64,000 nucleotides of DNA from a bacterium (GTDB lineage Bacteria; Zixibacteria; MSB-5A5; CAIYYT01): the NCBI GenBank assembly GCA_016708315.1, contig JADJGC010000008.1, forward strand, positions 52,812 through 116,811. Reading direction: 5' to 3'. A program made the translations under genes and the position numbers. How positions within the stretch are numbered: position 1 is the first letter of the stretch; each line of letters starts with the position of its first letter. The notes under the pieces were generated by a model. That model made no database searches and was not told where the DNA came from. It saw only the letters and a program-made list of their open reading frames with translations. This document shows, piece after piece, positions 16,932-25,392 of this stretch.

Positions 16932-17591
16932 TCAGTTAAGATTGCGCAGGAAGTTTTTGCGATGCACGCCGGCGATGGGTCCGAATTTGCGGATGGCCTC
17001 GACATGTAACTTGGTGCCGTAGCCGACGTGCTGATCGAATCCATACTGCGGATACTGTGTGTGCAGCTCCCGCATTTGCCGGTCGCGCCGCACCTTGGCG
17101 AAAATCGAAGCGGTGGCGACCGTGATGCTGGTCTCATCGGCGCGTGGTGCGCATAGTCCGGGAAAGGTGTCGTCGGCGATCGTTCCGTCAATGATGACCC
17201 GGTCAAAGTGGGGAAGCTTTTGGAGCGCTTCCTTGAACAGTCGCAGGTTCAATGCGTTCAAGTTGCTTGTCTCCACCTCGGATGCCGATGCTTCCGCGTA
17301 CGCGACGTGCAGCAAGCCTTTGGCGACAAACTCCCGGGTTAGCAAGTCCACCAACTGCTCGCGTTCCGCCGCTGTCAGGGCCTTGCTGTCGCGAATGTCG
17401 CAGGATGGTTCTGCTGCGGAATCGTAGGCGCACGCCGCGACGACAAGGTTAAAGGCGAAGGCGCCGCGGCCAACCTCGTCGCATCCGGCCACGATGAGTC
17501 CCTGCTTGCGACCAAGGTAATCTTCCATGCTCCAATCGGCCTTCCGCCCTCTCATGCAAAATGGGTTTGGCGGAGATTCTTGCTTCCCCAT
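16932..17591 (-). CDS. rnhB: ribonuclease HII
   Basis: RNase HII removes RNA from RNA-DNA hybrids and misinserted ribonucleotides. Seen motifs: AGCDEVGRG (catalytic Asp and Glu), RDSKALT, the second Asp in RVIIDG, ASIFAKVRRD, and the C-terminal GYGTKLHVEAI and HRKNF. The usual start would be Met at 17528 (about 198 residues); ATG 17591 has a TAGAAT box five bases upstream and adds 21 residues. The gene is convergent with the small secreted gene at 16917. With the DinG-like helicase and polymerase nearby it suggests the element carries its own replication and repair enzymes. Confidence 0.88.
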   Translation of the reverse strand: MGKQESPPNPFCMRGRKADWSMEDYLGRKQGLIVAGCDEVGRGAFAFNLVVAACAYDSAAEPSCDIRDSKALTAAEREQLVDLLTREFVAKGLLHVAYAEASASEVETSNLNALNLRLFKEALQKLPHFDRVIIDGTIADDTFPGLCAPRADETSITVATASIFAKVRRDRQMRELHTQYPQYGFDQHVGYGTKLHVEAIRKFGPIAGVHRKNFLRNLN

Positions 17592-17596
17592 ACCCC

Positions 17597-17602
17597 ATTC
17601 TA
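17597..17602 (-). promoter_or_regulatory. -10-like box before rnhB
   Basis: Minus-strand TAGAAT, GGGGT, then ATG at 17591. Same layout as at 14836-14841 and 27940-27945, so a leaderless promoter is likely. It favours ATG 17591 as the translation start. Confidence 0.42.
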
Positions 17603-17694
17603 GGGCGGTGACTGGCGCGAGCGGGAAGAGCGTTACGTCAGGTTTGAAATCCCGATATGCCATCGCGTCCGGGGAGCGTTCGGATCGGACAGAT

Positions 17695-18237
17695 TCAGCG
17701 CGCGGTTCCGAAGTCGAAATCTTCGCTGCATCCCTTGCAGACGCCTTTGGGCGAGCCAGTGAAGAGGAAAACCATGTCCTGCTTGGGCTTGGCTTGGGCG
17801 CAGCTGGCGCAGTAGGCCATCTCAGGACTCCACACCGGCATGATCCACACCCTCACTTGCTCCAGCGGATGAGTTCCGTGGCGACCTGGTAATCGGACAC
17901 CATTCTCAACGACCTGCAGAACATCGGGGTGCCCGTTGACCGCGGCGATCCAGAAGGATTGCGGAGGCGGTGGCTCCTTGAGGCTTCGAAATGTCTCGCG
18001 AACACTGCAACAATTATCTGGTTGCAGCCTCTCGGCAACCTGCTTCAAGCATCGAGAACACTTGAGCATGGTCGGCGTCCACACGGGAGCGAGCCATTCC
18101 TGAACGCAATCGAGAGGTTGTTCATCAACTTCGCCCGGAAACAAGCACGCGTCGGTGTTCGGGGCGACGCGCAGCACGGTGCATTGATCATTCACCACCA
18201 CCAGCCAGCACGAACCAGATTGAAGAACCGCCCTCAT
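17695..18237 (-). CDS. hypothetical protein with tandem duplicated CxxC domain
   Basis: The 180-residue protein (ATG 18237) consists of two similar units of about 65 residues. Unit one reads SCWLVVVNDQCTVLRV, then VQEWLAPVWTPTMLKCSRC; unit two reads SFWIAAVNGHPDVLQV, then VRVWIMPVWSPEMAYCASC. Each ends in CxxC, and a third Cys pair follows near the C-terminus (CKGC). It looks like an internally duplicated small zinc-ribbon domain. No export signal. Family unknown. Confidence 0.6.
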   Translation of the reverse strand: MRAVLQSGSCWLVVVNDQCTVLRVAPNTDACLFPGEVDEQPLDCVQEWLAPVWTPTMLKCSRCLKQVAERLQPDNCCSVRETFRSLKEPPPPQSFWIAAVNGHPDVLQVVENGVRLPGRHGTHPLEQVRVWIMPVWSPEMAYCASCAQAKPKQDMVFLFTGSPKGVCKGCSEDFDFGTAR

Positions 18238-18295
18238 ATTCAAATCCCAGTGTCACTCATTCACGCTTAAATTATCGGCCATTTTTCCGCTGTTT

Positions 18296-20311
18296 TTAAG
18301 CAACATTTATTCCAATCGCCAGCTCCGTTTTGTGCGTGCTGACCTGGATTTCGCTTGTCCACTGCGAATATTGCTCGCGAGTCGGCAACGGATGGTCGGG
18401 ATCGTCGAGATGAGTCGCCTTGATGCCGCCGGGCAGACTGCGAATGAAATAGCTGGCGTAGCTGGCGGTGAGAAGTTTCGGGTCCAGCAGGACGAGAATA
18501 CCTTTCTGGTTCTCTTCCCGGATGAGCCGCCCCCACCATTGTTTCCAGCGGCGGATCGTTTCCGGGAGCGTGTCGTCCCGGAACGGGTTGAGCTTTTTGC
18601 TTTTCAGATATTCCTGGCGCGCCTCGCGGTAGGGCGTTTGCTGGTCGAAGGGAATCTTGGTGATGATCAGCGCGCGGATGCGAATATCCACTCCGGTGCC
18701 CATCGCGTGATTGCCCAATATGATGGACCGCGGATCACGATTGAATTTCTCCACGAGTGCCTCGGGACTGGTGTTTCGCTCCTGCGCGAGCAGCTGGTAG
18801 CCTTCGCGCCGGCACCAATCTTTCAGCAACAATTCCGTTTCCTGCAGTTGCTTGTAATTGGTGAAAAGCGCCATGACGCGACCGTCAGTGAGGTTTGCAA
18901 TCCGTTCGATCTCTGCGCTTATCGCCGGCGGGTCGCTGATGCCTCTGTCGCGCGGCGGCAGGAACACGCGCATCTGCTTGCGGTAATCGAAGGGCGACGG
19001 AAAATTTGCCGTGTGCCAGTCGGGAGCGCTGAAAGTCTTCTTCGTTTCCGGAATGGAAGTGCCGATCAGGGTCGCCGAAATGAGTGTGGTTTGCTGGAAA
19101 TGGCTCCACAGGCCGGTCAGGACGTCGTGCAGATCGAATGGTTTGAGCTCGAGGTTGATCGCGGTTTGGCCATGGATTCCGGGTGTCCGGGTCAGGAGCA
19201 TGACGTAGTTGGGGAGCTGATGTCCCAAGTATGAGCGAAGCGCGTTTTCGGAAAAACCCAGACGGCTTTCAACTTCCCGGTAGTCTTGAGCGGCTTCGTC
19301 GGTGGGCGCTTCTTTGCGCAGAAACGCCGCCATTGCCTTGATTTCCCGGATGGCGGATGCCACTTCCGTGCAGGCAAGGCCGCACGGATCGTCAGGCTTG
19401 ACGATTTGTTGTCCTTCCGGCCCCTCAGCAAGCGAGCGCCGGATGCGTTGCAATCGTTGGGATACGAGATCCAGGCGAGTTCGCAGGTGCGTTCGATCAA
19501 AAGTGTCGCGTCCCAGCATGTTCACCGCGCCCTCAAGCGCCCGCATTGAAACGTCGGCGCTCTCCACTTCCGTCATCCGGCTCAATAGGATGTGTGCCTC
19601 GTCGAGAACAAGAATGGGCTTGGGTTGTTCGGTCTCGCCGGGCACCGGTTTGCCGGTGTGCTTCAGGTTATAGCCGAGCAAATCCGTGTTCACCACCACG
19701 ATCCGGGCTTGCTCGGCCAGCTTGCGAGCCTGTCGGCGGTAACAGCCGTGTGAAGATTTGCAGCAGTTTCCTTCCCCATTGATCTGAGCCCAGGCGGAGT
19801 CCGAGATTTTGATCGGCAATTCCTCGCGCCATCCGTGGGCCAGCTTTTCCAGGCGGTCGAAGTTGTCCAACAACTGGTGCAAGTCGGCTTCGCCCCTGTG
19901 CTGAGATCGGAGAGCGGCTCGTTTGAGCCGGTTCAGGCACAGATAATTGTTGGCGCCTTTGAGGATGGCGCTTTCCTTCAACTCGGGGAACTCCCCGGCG
20001 AAGCGCGCCATGTCACGCTCGATCTGGGCTTGCAGGTGTTTAGAGGCAACGGCGATCACAAAACGCTGCTTGGGCGTGCTTCGCAGATACAGCGCGATCG
20101 GGATGAGATAGGCCAGTGTCTTGCCCGTTCCGGTCGGTGCCTCGATGAGCATGGATTTTTGCTCGTGGATGGCTTTGTTGAACGTCAAAGCCATTTCCGT
20201 CTGGCTCCAGCGAGCACGCCCGCCAAACCGCGTCACGATTGGACCGTCGGGACCGAAAAAACGTTCCAGTTCCGCAGCCGCCCCAAGGCAGGCTGGCATC
20301 TTCAACTTCAT
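18296..20311 (-). CDS. dinG: DinG/XPD-like superfamily 2 helicase
   Basis: The 671-residue protein has Walker A EAPTGTGKT (57-65), a DEAH box in LVLDEAHILL, a cysteine-rich insertion (NYLCLNR and later GNCCKSSHGC) consistent with the Fe-S cluster domain, and the C-terminal helicase motif region ending in RRWKQWWGRLIREE. This is the DinG/XPD family of 5'-to-3' DNA helicases that resolve R-loops and D-loops. Length is typical (about 700). It follows a small operon partner (20351-20876) on the same strand. DinG-like helicases on mobile elements sometimes act in defence, but nothing here shows that. Confidence 0.85.
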   Translation of the reverse strand: MKLKMPACLGAAAELERFFGPDGPIVTRFGGRARWSQTEMALTFNKAIHEQKSMLIEAPTGTGKTLAYLIPIALYLRSTPKQRFVIAVASKHLQAQIERDMARFAGEFPELKESAILKGANNYLCLNRLKRAALRSQHRGEADLHQLLDNFDRLEKLAHGWREELPIKISDSAWAQINGEGNCCKSSHGCYRRQARKLAEQARIVVVNTDLLGYNLKHTGKPVPGETEQPKPILVLDEAHILLSRMTEVESADVSMRALEGAVNMLGRDTFDRTHLRTRLDLVSQRLQRIRRSLAEGPEGQQIVKPDDPCGLACTEVASAIREIKAMAAFLRKEAPTDEAAQDYREVESRLGFSENALRSYLGHQLPNYVMLLTRTPGIHGQTAINLELKPFDLHDVLTGLWSHFQQTTLISATLIGTSIPETKKTFSAPDWHTANFPSPFDYRKQMRVFLPPRDRGISDPPAISAEIERIANLTDGRVMALFTNYKQLQETELLLKDWCRREGYQLLAQERNTSPEALVEKFNRDPRSIILGNHAMGTGVDIRIRALIITKIPFDQQTPYREARQEYLKSKKLNPFRDDTLPETIRRWKQWWGRLIREENQKGILVLLDPKLLTASYASYFIRSLPGGIKATHLDDPDHPLPTREQYSQWTSEIQVSTHKTELAIGINVA

Positions 20312-20350
20312 TCGTTTCCTTGTTGGGGTGCCGGCCGTGGGAGATTGGCA

Positions 20351-20629
20351 TCACCCTCCAATTCCACGCGGCGTCAGCTGCGGCAAGGGCGTAACTGACT
20401 TCGGCGGCGCAGACGAGGTGCGGTCTTGGTTGGTCTCCGAAATCTCTCCAACAGCGGCCGGAACCTCCTCACTTTGGTTGGGATCTTTCAAAATGACTAC
20501 TTGGACTCCACGGCCGCCGTTGCTGCTGGGTTCTGCCGACTGCGGTGCGGCTTGGGTTGCTACGAGAGGCGAAGGTGATTTGCCGGTCCACCAATGAGGG
20601 AGCAACGGGGCTGAGTTTGGATCGATCAA
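20351..20629 (-). CDS. hypothetical protein, C-terminal part (probable frameshift)
   Basis: A 92-codon frame overlapping the 3' end of the next gene in another frame. Dropping one base near 20630 joins FQNL of the upstream frame to LIDPNSAPLLPHWWTG here. This frame has GVQVVILKDPNQSEEV and a Ser/Pro-rich tail, and looks more protein-like than the Arg/Ser/Gln-rich tail of the other frame. It ends 40 bases before the DinG-like start. Function unknown. Confidence 0.45.
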   Translation of the reverse strand: MIDPNSAPLLPHWWTGKSPSPLVATQAAPQSAEPSSNGGRGVQVVILKDPNQSEEVPAAVGEISETNQDRTSSAPPKSVTPLPQLTPRGIGG

Positions 20630-20876
20630 GCAGGTTCTGGAAAATTGTGTCGCGCAACAGTTCTTCGGCTTGTTCGAGTGAGAGATCGCGATGGGAGGCG
20701 ATCACTTGCACAAGCTGCTCCATCGTCATCCCGCGGACTCGTTCCCTCAGAATCCTTTTCTCTAGACGCGAGAAACCATCTGGGCTGCTGATGCGCACGG
20801 TTTCCAGCAGGACGCCGCGCTCGGAGGGCGTTTGAGTCTGTTTGTAGAGTTCCAGTAGTTTCTCGACCTGATCCAT
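20469..20876 (-). CDS. hypothetical helical protein, N-terminal part
   Basis: From ATG 20876 the product begins with helices (MDQVEKLLELYKQTQ, GFSRLEKRILRERV, MTMEQLVQVIASHRD) and a LSLEQAEELLRD segment. After about residue 82 the frame probably should switch to the frame ending at 20351. A candidate -10 box TATAAT lies at 20936-20941. It is the first gene of the dinG unit. No family recognised. Confidence 0.5.
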   Translation of the reverse strand: MDQVEKLLELYKQTQTPSERGVLLETVRISSPDGFSRLEKRILRERVRGMTMEQLVQVIASHRDLSLEQAEELLRDTIFQNLLDRSKLSPVAPSLVDRQITFASRSNPSRTAVGRTQQQRRPWSPSSHFERSQPK

Positions 20877-20935
20877 TTTGGCATTCGCTTCGCGGTTCAG
20901 ACGCGAAATCAATCAATCCGTCATCGGCCCATAAC

Positions 20936-20941
20936 ATTATA
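20936..20941 (-). promoter_or_regulatory. candidate -10 box of dinG unit
   Basis: TATAAT on the minus strand, about 60 bases before ATG 20876, in the short interval divergent from the plus-strand gene at 21017. I see no convincing -35 at standard spacing. Confidence 0.3.
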
Positions 20942-21016
20942 GGTGAAGCGGAGGCCAGGAGACGCCTTTCAAAGCGTTACAATGGATTTAGACGATCATG
21001 CGTTTTGCGAACAGTT

Positions 21017-21454
21017 ATGCTTGAGGTCGACACGTTTCCGGGGCACGTGCCGGGCTTGCCATCGCAGGCCGTGGCTGCCGGCGATTTGCTTCCGCCGCGT
21101 TTGGGGCGGATGAAAATGTCTTTTGATCGGCTCGCCGTCCGTTCGGCTGCCGAGCAACACATTCAATCGGCTCCCGGAGTTTATGCCCTCTGGGGCCGTA
21201 TGAGTGATGGGGACGTCTTGGGGCTTCACCAGGTGCATGACACTTGGCGAATGACGCGGGTTCCTGTTCCTCCCGAAGCGGTCCGATTGCTGGACCTGCC
21301 TGATGTCATGGAAGCGCGCAATGAATTGTTCTGGGTCGAGATCGCTCCGAACCAGGTTGAGATCCTCCGCAATGGCGAGCGTTTCCCACTCTGGCAAGCA
21401 GAGTCGCCACTACCAGTGCGCGACTCAACGTCGCCGGATCTTTCGATGGGCTGA
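21017..21454 (+). CDS. hypothetical protein, 145 aa
   Basis: A plus-strand gene from ATG 21017 (a TTG lies at 21005), divergent from the dinG unit and convergent with the polymerase gene, whose stop abuts its own. It has no membrane segment or cysteine motif. Segments GVYALWGRMSDGDVLGLH and LFWVEIAPNQVEILRNGE suggest a small beta domain. Not recognised. Confidence 0.5.
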   Translation: MLEVDTFPGHVPGLPSQAVAAGDLLPPRLGRMKMSFDRLAVRSAAEQHIQSAPGVYALWGRMSDGDVLGLHQVHDTWRMTRVPVPPEAVRLLDLPDVMEARNELFWVEIAPNQVEILRNGERFPLWQAESPLPVRDSTSPDLSMG

Positions 21455-24400
21455 TCACGGTTTCACTTTGTTCCAGCCATCCAGCCCCAAGTGTTTGAGC
21501 CCCGGGATTTCGATGTCCGGCTGATCGGGATGCGGAACGAATTCATTCACCTCCGGTCCGTTCCACTCGCAGGTAAACTTCATTTCGACGCGCAATCTGG
21601 GCCGTTGGTTGGAGGGAATCTCCAGCATGATGCGCGGCAGCAACTCCTGCGCAAGACCCACGACCGACCAGTGCACGAGGTAGCGCAGGGAATCATGCAG
21701 GATGTCAATCAAGAGAATCGGCACGTTGGGATTGCGCTGGCGGAACTCGACCCAGTTGGCGCAGGCCTCCATGATGTAAATAGCCACGCCGTGTTGAATC
21801 TGCCAGTTGGAAGCTTCACGGCGCATGTCCTTCAAGCCACGCAAGAGTTCGCTGTCCCAGCGGTTTTCCTGGCTGAGGATGGCGCGCACCAGTGCGGGGT
21901 CGAGATAGCGGCGGCGAAATCCAGCGGGACTCACCTGGTAGCCATAGACGCCCTTGTGGGTGAAATAGGTGCGGCCGGTGGACCCGACCTCCTGGGCTAT
22001 CACCCGGTTCATCTGCGCTTCCAGATAGTCCCAGGCAACACGGTAAAGCTCCCGGTAGGCGTCCTTGATGTGCGACACGTTTTCCGCCGTGTGAATGACG
22101 GGTTGTTTGGCACGGACGGCCTCGCGATTCAGGCTGCGCGCCATCGCTTCATTTCCGCGTTGATAGGGGATGCCGAAGGTGAACGGTTTGGCTTCGTCGC
22201 GGGCGGTCTTGTGGTGCTTCTTGATTTCGGCATCACTCAATTGGCCCAGATGTTCCGGGTCCTTGGCGCGGGCCAGCGACGCATGCGGGTCGCGCTGCGG
22301 ATCGTTCATGATCTCGGTCATGTTCGGATCGCCGGAAACCTGCGCCAAGCGCTGCACCTCCGCCGCAGCGTAGTCCAACTCCACCATGAACCAGCCGCGC
22401 GGTGCCATTTCGAGCCCGCGAATCGAATGCGGCGGAGCTTCGCCGATTATTTTTGAGACATATTCCTCCTCGCCTTTCGGGATGGCGCTCACGTTGGGCG
22501 AAGTTCTGAGCCGATGCGTTTCCAGTGATCCCCAATAGGTGGTGAACAGAATGGACTTCTCCCGGTTGACCGCCATGGAAATCGCCTTCTGGCGTTTGCC
22601 CACGACTTTGGCGTCCTGCGCCTTCTTCCGATCCACCTCGCCCGCGCCGAACAACTCAAGCTGGTCGCGGTCGGCGTCACCTTCAGCTTCCAGGGCTTCG
22701 AGGAATTCTTTGACGCGACTCGTGCCCCAGGAACCGTCCTTGCGGCAGTAATTGTTGGCCAGCGTGGCGATCGAACGGCAGTCGTTCAGTTTTTCGCACA
22801 GAGGATCGGCAGTTGCCAGCATCTCCAGCGTCTCCTGGTTTGTGGAGGCGGTAAGGACCGGGTAATCGCGCTCGGGAATCTGCAAAGGAAACGGGCACTC
22901 ACCACTGCCGAGCCGCTTTCTGGTCGCGGCATCGTTGAGGTCGAACACCGCGCTGCCGTGTTGTTGGTGGATCCAATCCAGCAGGGATTGCACTTTCGTC
23001 TGGTCCGCGCGCTCCAATTTGACGCTCGACTTGAGCAGCGGCTCGGCCGTTGCCCTGAAAAGTATTTCACGGACGGCCCGCATCCATTCACGGGCTGGCT
23101 TCTCGGTGGTGAACATCGGATACAAGCCGATGCCCTGGGGCGGTTGGTTGAACAGGATTTGACGCAGTTGCGCAGCCGAGGCCGGGTTCACTTCCGACGT
23201 GGTGACGCGGGTCTTGATGTACGCCACGGTATCGGCCAGCAGTATTTCGAGCCGGCTGTCGTACCACTCAATGTTTTCGGAGAGCCGTTTGAGACTGAAC
23301 GGATGTCCCACCAGTTCCATCTCGATCAGCGCCCCCATCTGTTTGCGTTTCACCTCGAAGTAAGCGTGTTCCAGGGTCCAGCCCTTGGTGTAGGTTTCCG
23401 GCTCGCGGCGCTTGAGGTCTTCGTCCTGTTGTTTCATGTCCTCCAGCATCACCGGGACGAGTTCGAACGTGCGGCGACCGTCTTTGCAACCGTACGGCAG
23501 CCGAATCTCCGGCGGCACGAGCCCGTAACTGCCTTCTGTGATCCCGCGCGTTTCCCGGTAGCGGGCCACTTCGGCTTTATGGTCTTCTTTGCCGAGGTAA
23601 ACTTTGATGAGATCGTCCAACCCCTGCGGCTGGCCTTCGTCGAGCACCTTCGCCAGATCGTAGGTGCAAATGTGCATACGGTCGCGCAGGTCCACGCCGA
23701 ACAGGAGCATCTGCAGCACGTCCACCTTCAAAGCGTGCCCGACAATCTTGATCTCCGGCCGGCGCAGGTATTGTTTCAGAATCTCGGCCAGCTCTTTTTG
23801 GCTCCCTTGGAAAACCCAACGCACGTCATCGATGTAAGCGCGGAAAGTGTGGCCAGGCGGCGTCCATTGTTTGAACGCTTCCTCGCTTGGAAAAATGTAA
23901 ACCGTGCCCTTGTCATCCGGCAGATCGTACGGATTGCGCAGCACCGGCTCGTGCCGGCCTTCACGGACGCGAATGTTGAGCGTCCGGCTGCGGGTGGCCA
24001 GGATGATGTCGAGAATCTGATAATCGGTGATGTCGTGCCCGACGAATTCGGTATCCAGCGAGAACACTTCCTCGCGATCATCCTGGATTTCCTGCAGATG
24101 CTTTTGAAGTTCGTCCAGGCTGTCGAGGCAGTGGCTCGGTGGATCGGGCTTGGTGTCGTTGGTTTGGTTGAACCAGTTCTTGAGGGCACCGCGCAGCGTC
24201 CGTTCCCAGGATTTGATCCACTCCGGGTTGCCCAGCAGACTGACTGGCTGCGTGGCGCAGATGAGATAGCTCTGATACTGATCGAGCGGGATAAGCTGGC
24301 CCTGCAACTCCGTGACGGTAGCGCCATCGAGATGTCCGGCCAGATGCGTCACCACGTTGGCGCCAAAACTGATGATGAGCTGGGGCTTGTGGTCCTGAAT

Positions 24401-24883
24401 CAAGCGCTCGATGAACTGGAACCCGTACCGCTCCTGCCCGAGATTAACGCGGGTCTTGGGCGGGACATACCACGGCACCAGATTGGCGTGCATGCAACGA
24501 CGCCAGTTCAGCCCGAGCTTCTGCAGGACGTGCGCGGTCAGCAGTGTGTAGGCTTCGCCGGTCATCACTCCGACAAACTCGCCGGGGTGCTTCTCCATTT
24601 TGCGCATTTCATGGAAGGAAGGATGGTGGGCGACCACCAGCACACGATTCCAGTCCGCCGGGCAATGGAACGGAAACCAGCATTCCTTTTGCTGGGTCGC
24701 GCGTTTGCCGGCCAGCGACCCTGTGAACTCTTGAAAGGGCGGACCGCCGTCGGTCAGTTGACGATATTGCCTTTCGGGAAACGGCGCCGGTTCCGCGACG
24801 AAGAGAGTCAGTTGGTCATCCGCTTTGGCGCGGCTTGCCAAAGCGGGGTTGCTGCCGTTGCAGTTGGACGCGCCATCATGCAC
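21455..24883 (-). CDS. family A DNA polymerase with UDG-like and 3'-5' exonuclease domains
   Basis: An intact 1142-residue protein opening at GTG 24883. Residues about 76-240 resemble the family 4/5 uracil-DNA glycosylase fold (GVMTGEAYTLLTAHVL, ISFGANVV, CATQPVSLLGNP), but the catalytic HPS-type motif reads QPV, so activity is doubtful. Residues about 273-480 carry the DEDD exonuclease (D277/E279 in FSLDTEF, HALKVD, later YGCKDG). The polymerase core has motif A with D837 (ELDYAAAE), motif B R895/K899/F903-G904 (RDEAKPFTFG) and motif C H1063-D1064 (ILHDS). No 5' nuclease domain. It starts 16 bases after the TraL-like gene, at the end of the T4SS operon. Likely the element's own replicative or repair polymerase. 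Confidence 0.9.
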   Translation of the reverse strand: MHDGASNCNGSNPALASRAKADDQLTLFVAEPAPFPERQYRQLTDGGPPFQEFTGSLAGKRATQQKECWFPFHCPADWNRVLVVAHHPSFHEMRKMEKHPGEFVGVMTGEAYTLLTAHVLQKLGLNWRRCMHANLVPWYVPPKTRVNLGQERYGFQFIERLIQDHKPQLIISFGANVVTHLAGHLDGATVTELQGQLIPLDQYQSYLICATQPVSLLGNPEWIKSWERTLRGALKNWFNQTNDTKPDPPSHCLDSLDELQKHLQEIQDDREEVFSLDTEFVGHDITDYQILDIILATRSRTLNIRVREGRHEPVLRNPYDLPDDKGTVYIFPSEEAFKQWTPPGHTFRAYIDDVRWVFQGSQKELAEILKQYLRRPEIKIVGHALKVDVLQMLLFGVDLRDRMHICTYDLAKVLDEGQPQGLDDLIKVYLGKEDHKAEVARYRETRGITEGSYGLVPPEIRLPYGCKDGRRTFELVPVMLEDMKQQDEDLKRREPETYTKGWTLEHAYFEVKRKQMGALIEMELVGHPFSLKRLSENIEWYDSRLEILLADTVAYIKTRVTTSEVNPASAAQLRQILFNQPPQGIGLYPMFTTEKPAREWMRAVREILFRATAEPLLKSSVKLERADQTKVQSLLDWIHQQHGSAVFDLNDAATRKRLGSGECPFPLQIPERDYPVLTASTNQETLEMLATADPLCEKLNDCRSIATLANNYCRKDGSWGTSRVKEFLEALEAEGDADRDQLELFGAGEVDRKKAQDAKVVGKRQKAISMAVNREKSILFTTYWGSLETHRLRTSPNVSAIPKGEEEYVSKIIGEAPPHSIRGLEMAPRGWFMVELDYAAAEVQRLAQVSGDPNMTEIMNDPQRDPHASLARAKDPEHLGQLSDAEIKKHHKTARDEAKPFTFGIPYQRGNEAMARSLNREAVRAKQPVIHTAENVSHIKDAYRELYRVAWDYLEAQMNRVIAQEVGSTGRTYFTHKGVYGYQVSPAGFRRRYLDPALVRAILSQENRWDSELLRGLKDMRREASNWQIQHGVAIYIMEACANWVEFRQRNPNVPILLIDILHDSLRYLVHWSVVGLAQELLPRIMLEIPSNQRPRLRVEMKFTCEWNGPEVNEFVPHPDQPDIEIPGLKHLGLDGWNKVKP

Positions 24884-24898
24884 CGAATTGTGTTTGGT

Positions 24899-25357
24899 TC
24901 AGAACTGGAGGTTCGACGACAGCAGATCGGCTTCCCTCCGGTTCTGGCGGAGACGGCACACGTTGGCCCGGATTTGCTCCAACTCTTCGGGCGAGAATGG
25001 TTGCTCCGGATTTTTGGCCGATTCGACTTCGCCGCGATAGACCGCCTCGATGATCAGGAAATGGGACTGCCGGCGTTTACCGGGGTGGTAGGACCGCGGC
25101 CGGAATACTTGCGTCAGCCAATGCTGGATGAAGCCGGGGGCGCGGCCGATTTTGATCAGAATGAGTGTCATCGTCAGCGCCACGAGCCACAGGGCGATGT
25201 GCCAAATCGGGATGTTGACAGGCATGAAACTGGAGATGCCCAGCGGACCGAGAAAACCGATGACCATGATCACGAACAGGTCGAACACCTCCAGGTAATA
25301 GAGAAAGCGGATTGGCGCATTGATCTTGCGATTGTAGGGGATGATCCGGCAGTGCAT
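24899..25357 (-). CDS. VirB3/TraL-like T4SS membrane protein
   Basis: The 152-residue protein has a short basic N-terminus with INAPIRFLYYLE, reminiscent of the conserved start of VirB3/TraL, two membrane segments at about 22-45 and 50-72, then a basic cytoplasmic tail with RPRSYHPGKRR. VirB3/TraL works with VirB4 at the inner membrane. It lies directly downstream of virB4 (36 bases), the reverse of the common B3-B4 order. Assignment is by topology, size and neighbour. Confidence 0.6.
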   Translation of the reverse strand: MHCRIIPYNRKINAPIRFLYYLEVFDLFVIMVIGFLGPLGISSFMPVNIPIWHIALWLVALTMTLILIKIGRAPGFIQHWLTQVFRPRSYHPGKRRQSHFLIIEAVYRGEVESAKNPEQPFSPEELEQIRANVCRLRQNRREADLLSSNLQF

Positions 25358-25392
25358 TTGGCGGCAGCGTGATTATCGGTTCGCGATCCGGT

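Noticed and set aside
22958..25372. 804-codon plus-strand open frame
   Set aside because: It is the complement of the polymerase gene, which has complete catalytic motifs; the plus-strand product is His/Val/Leu-rich shadow sequence.
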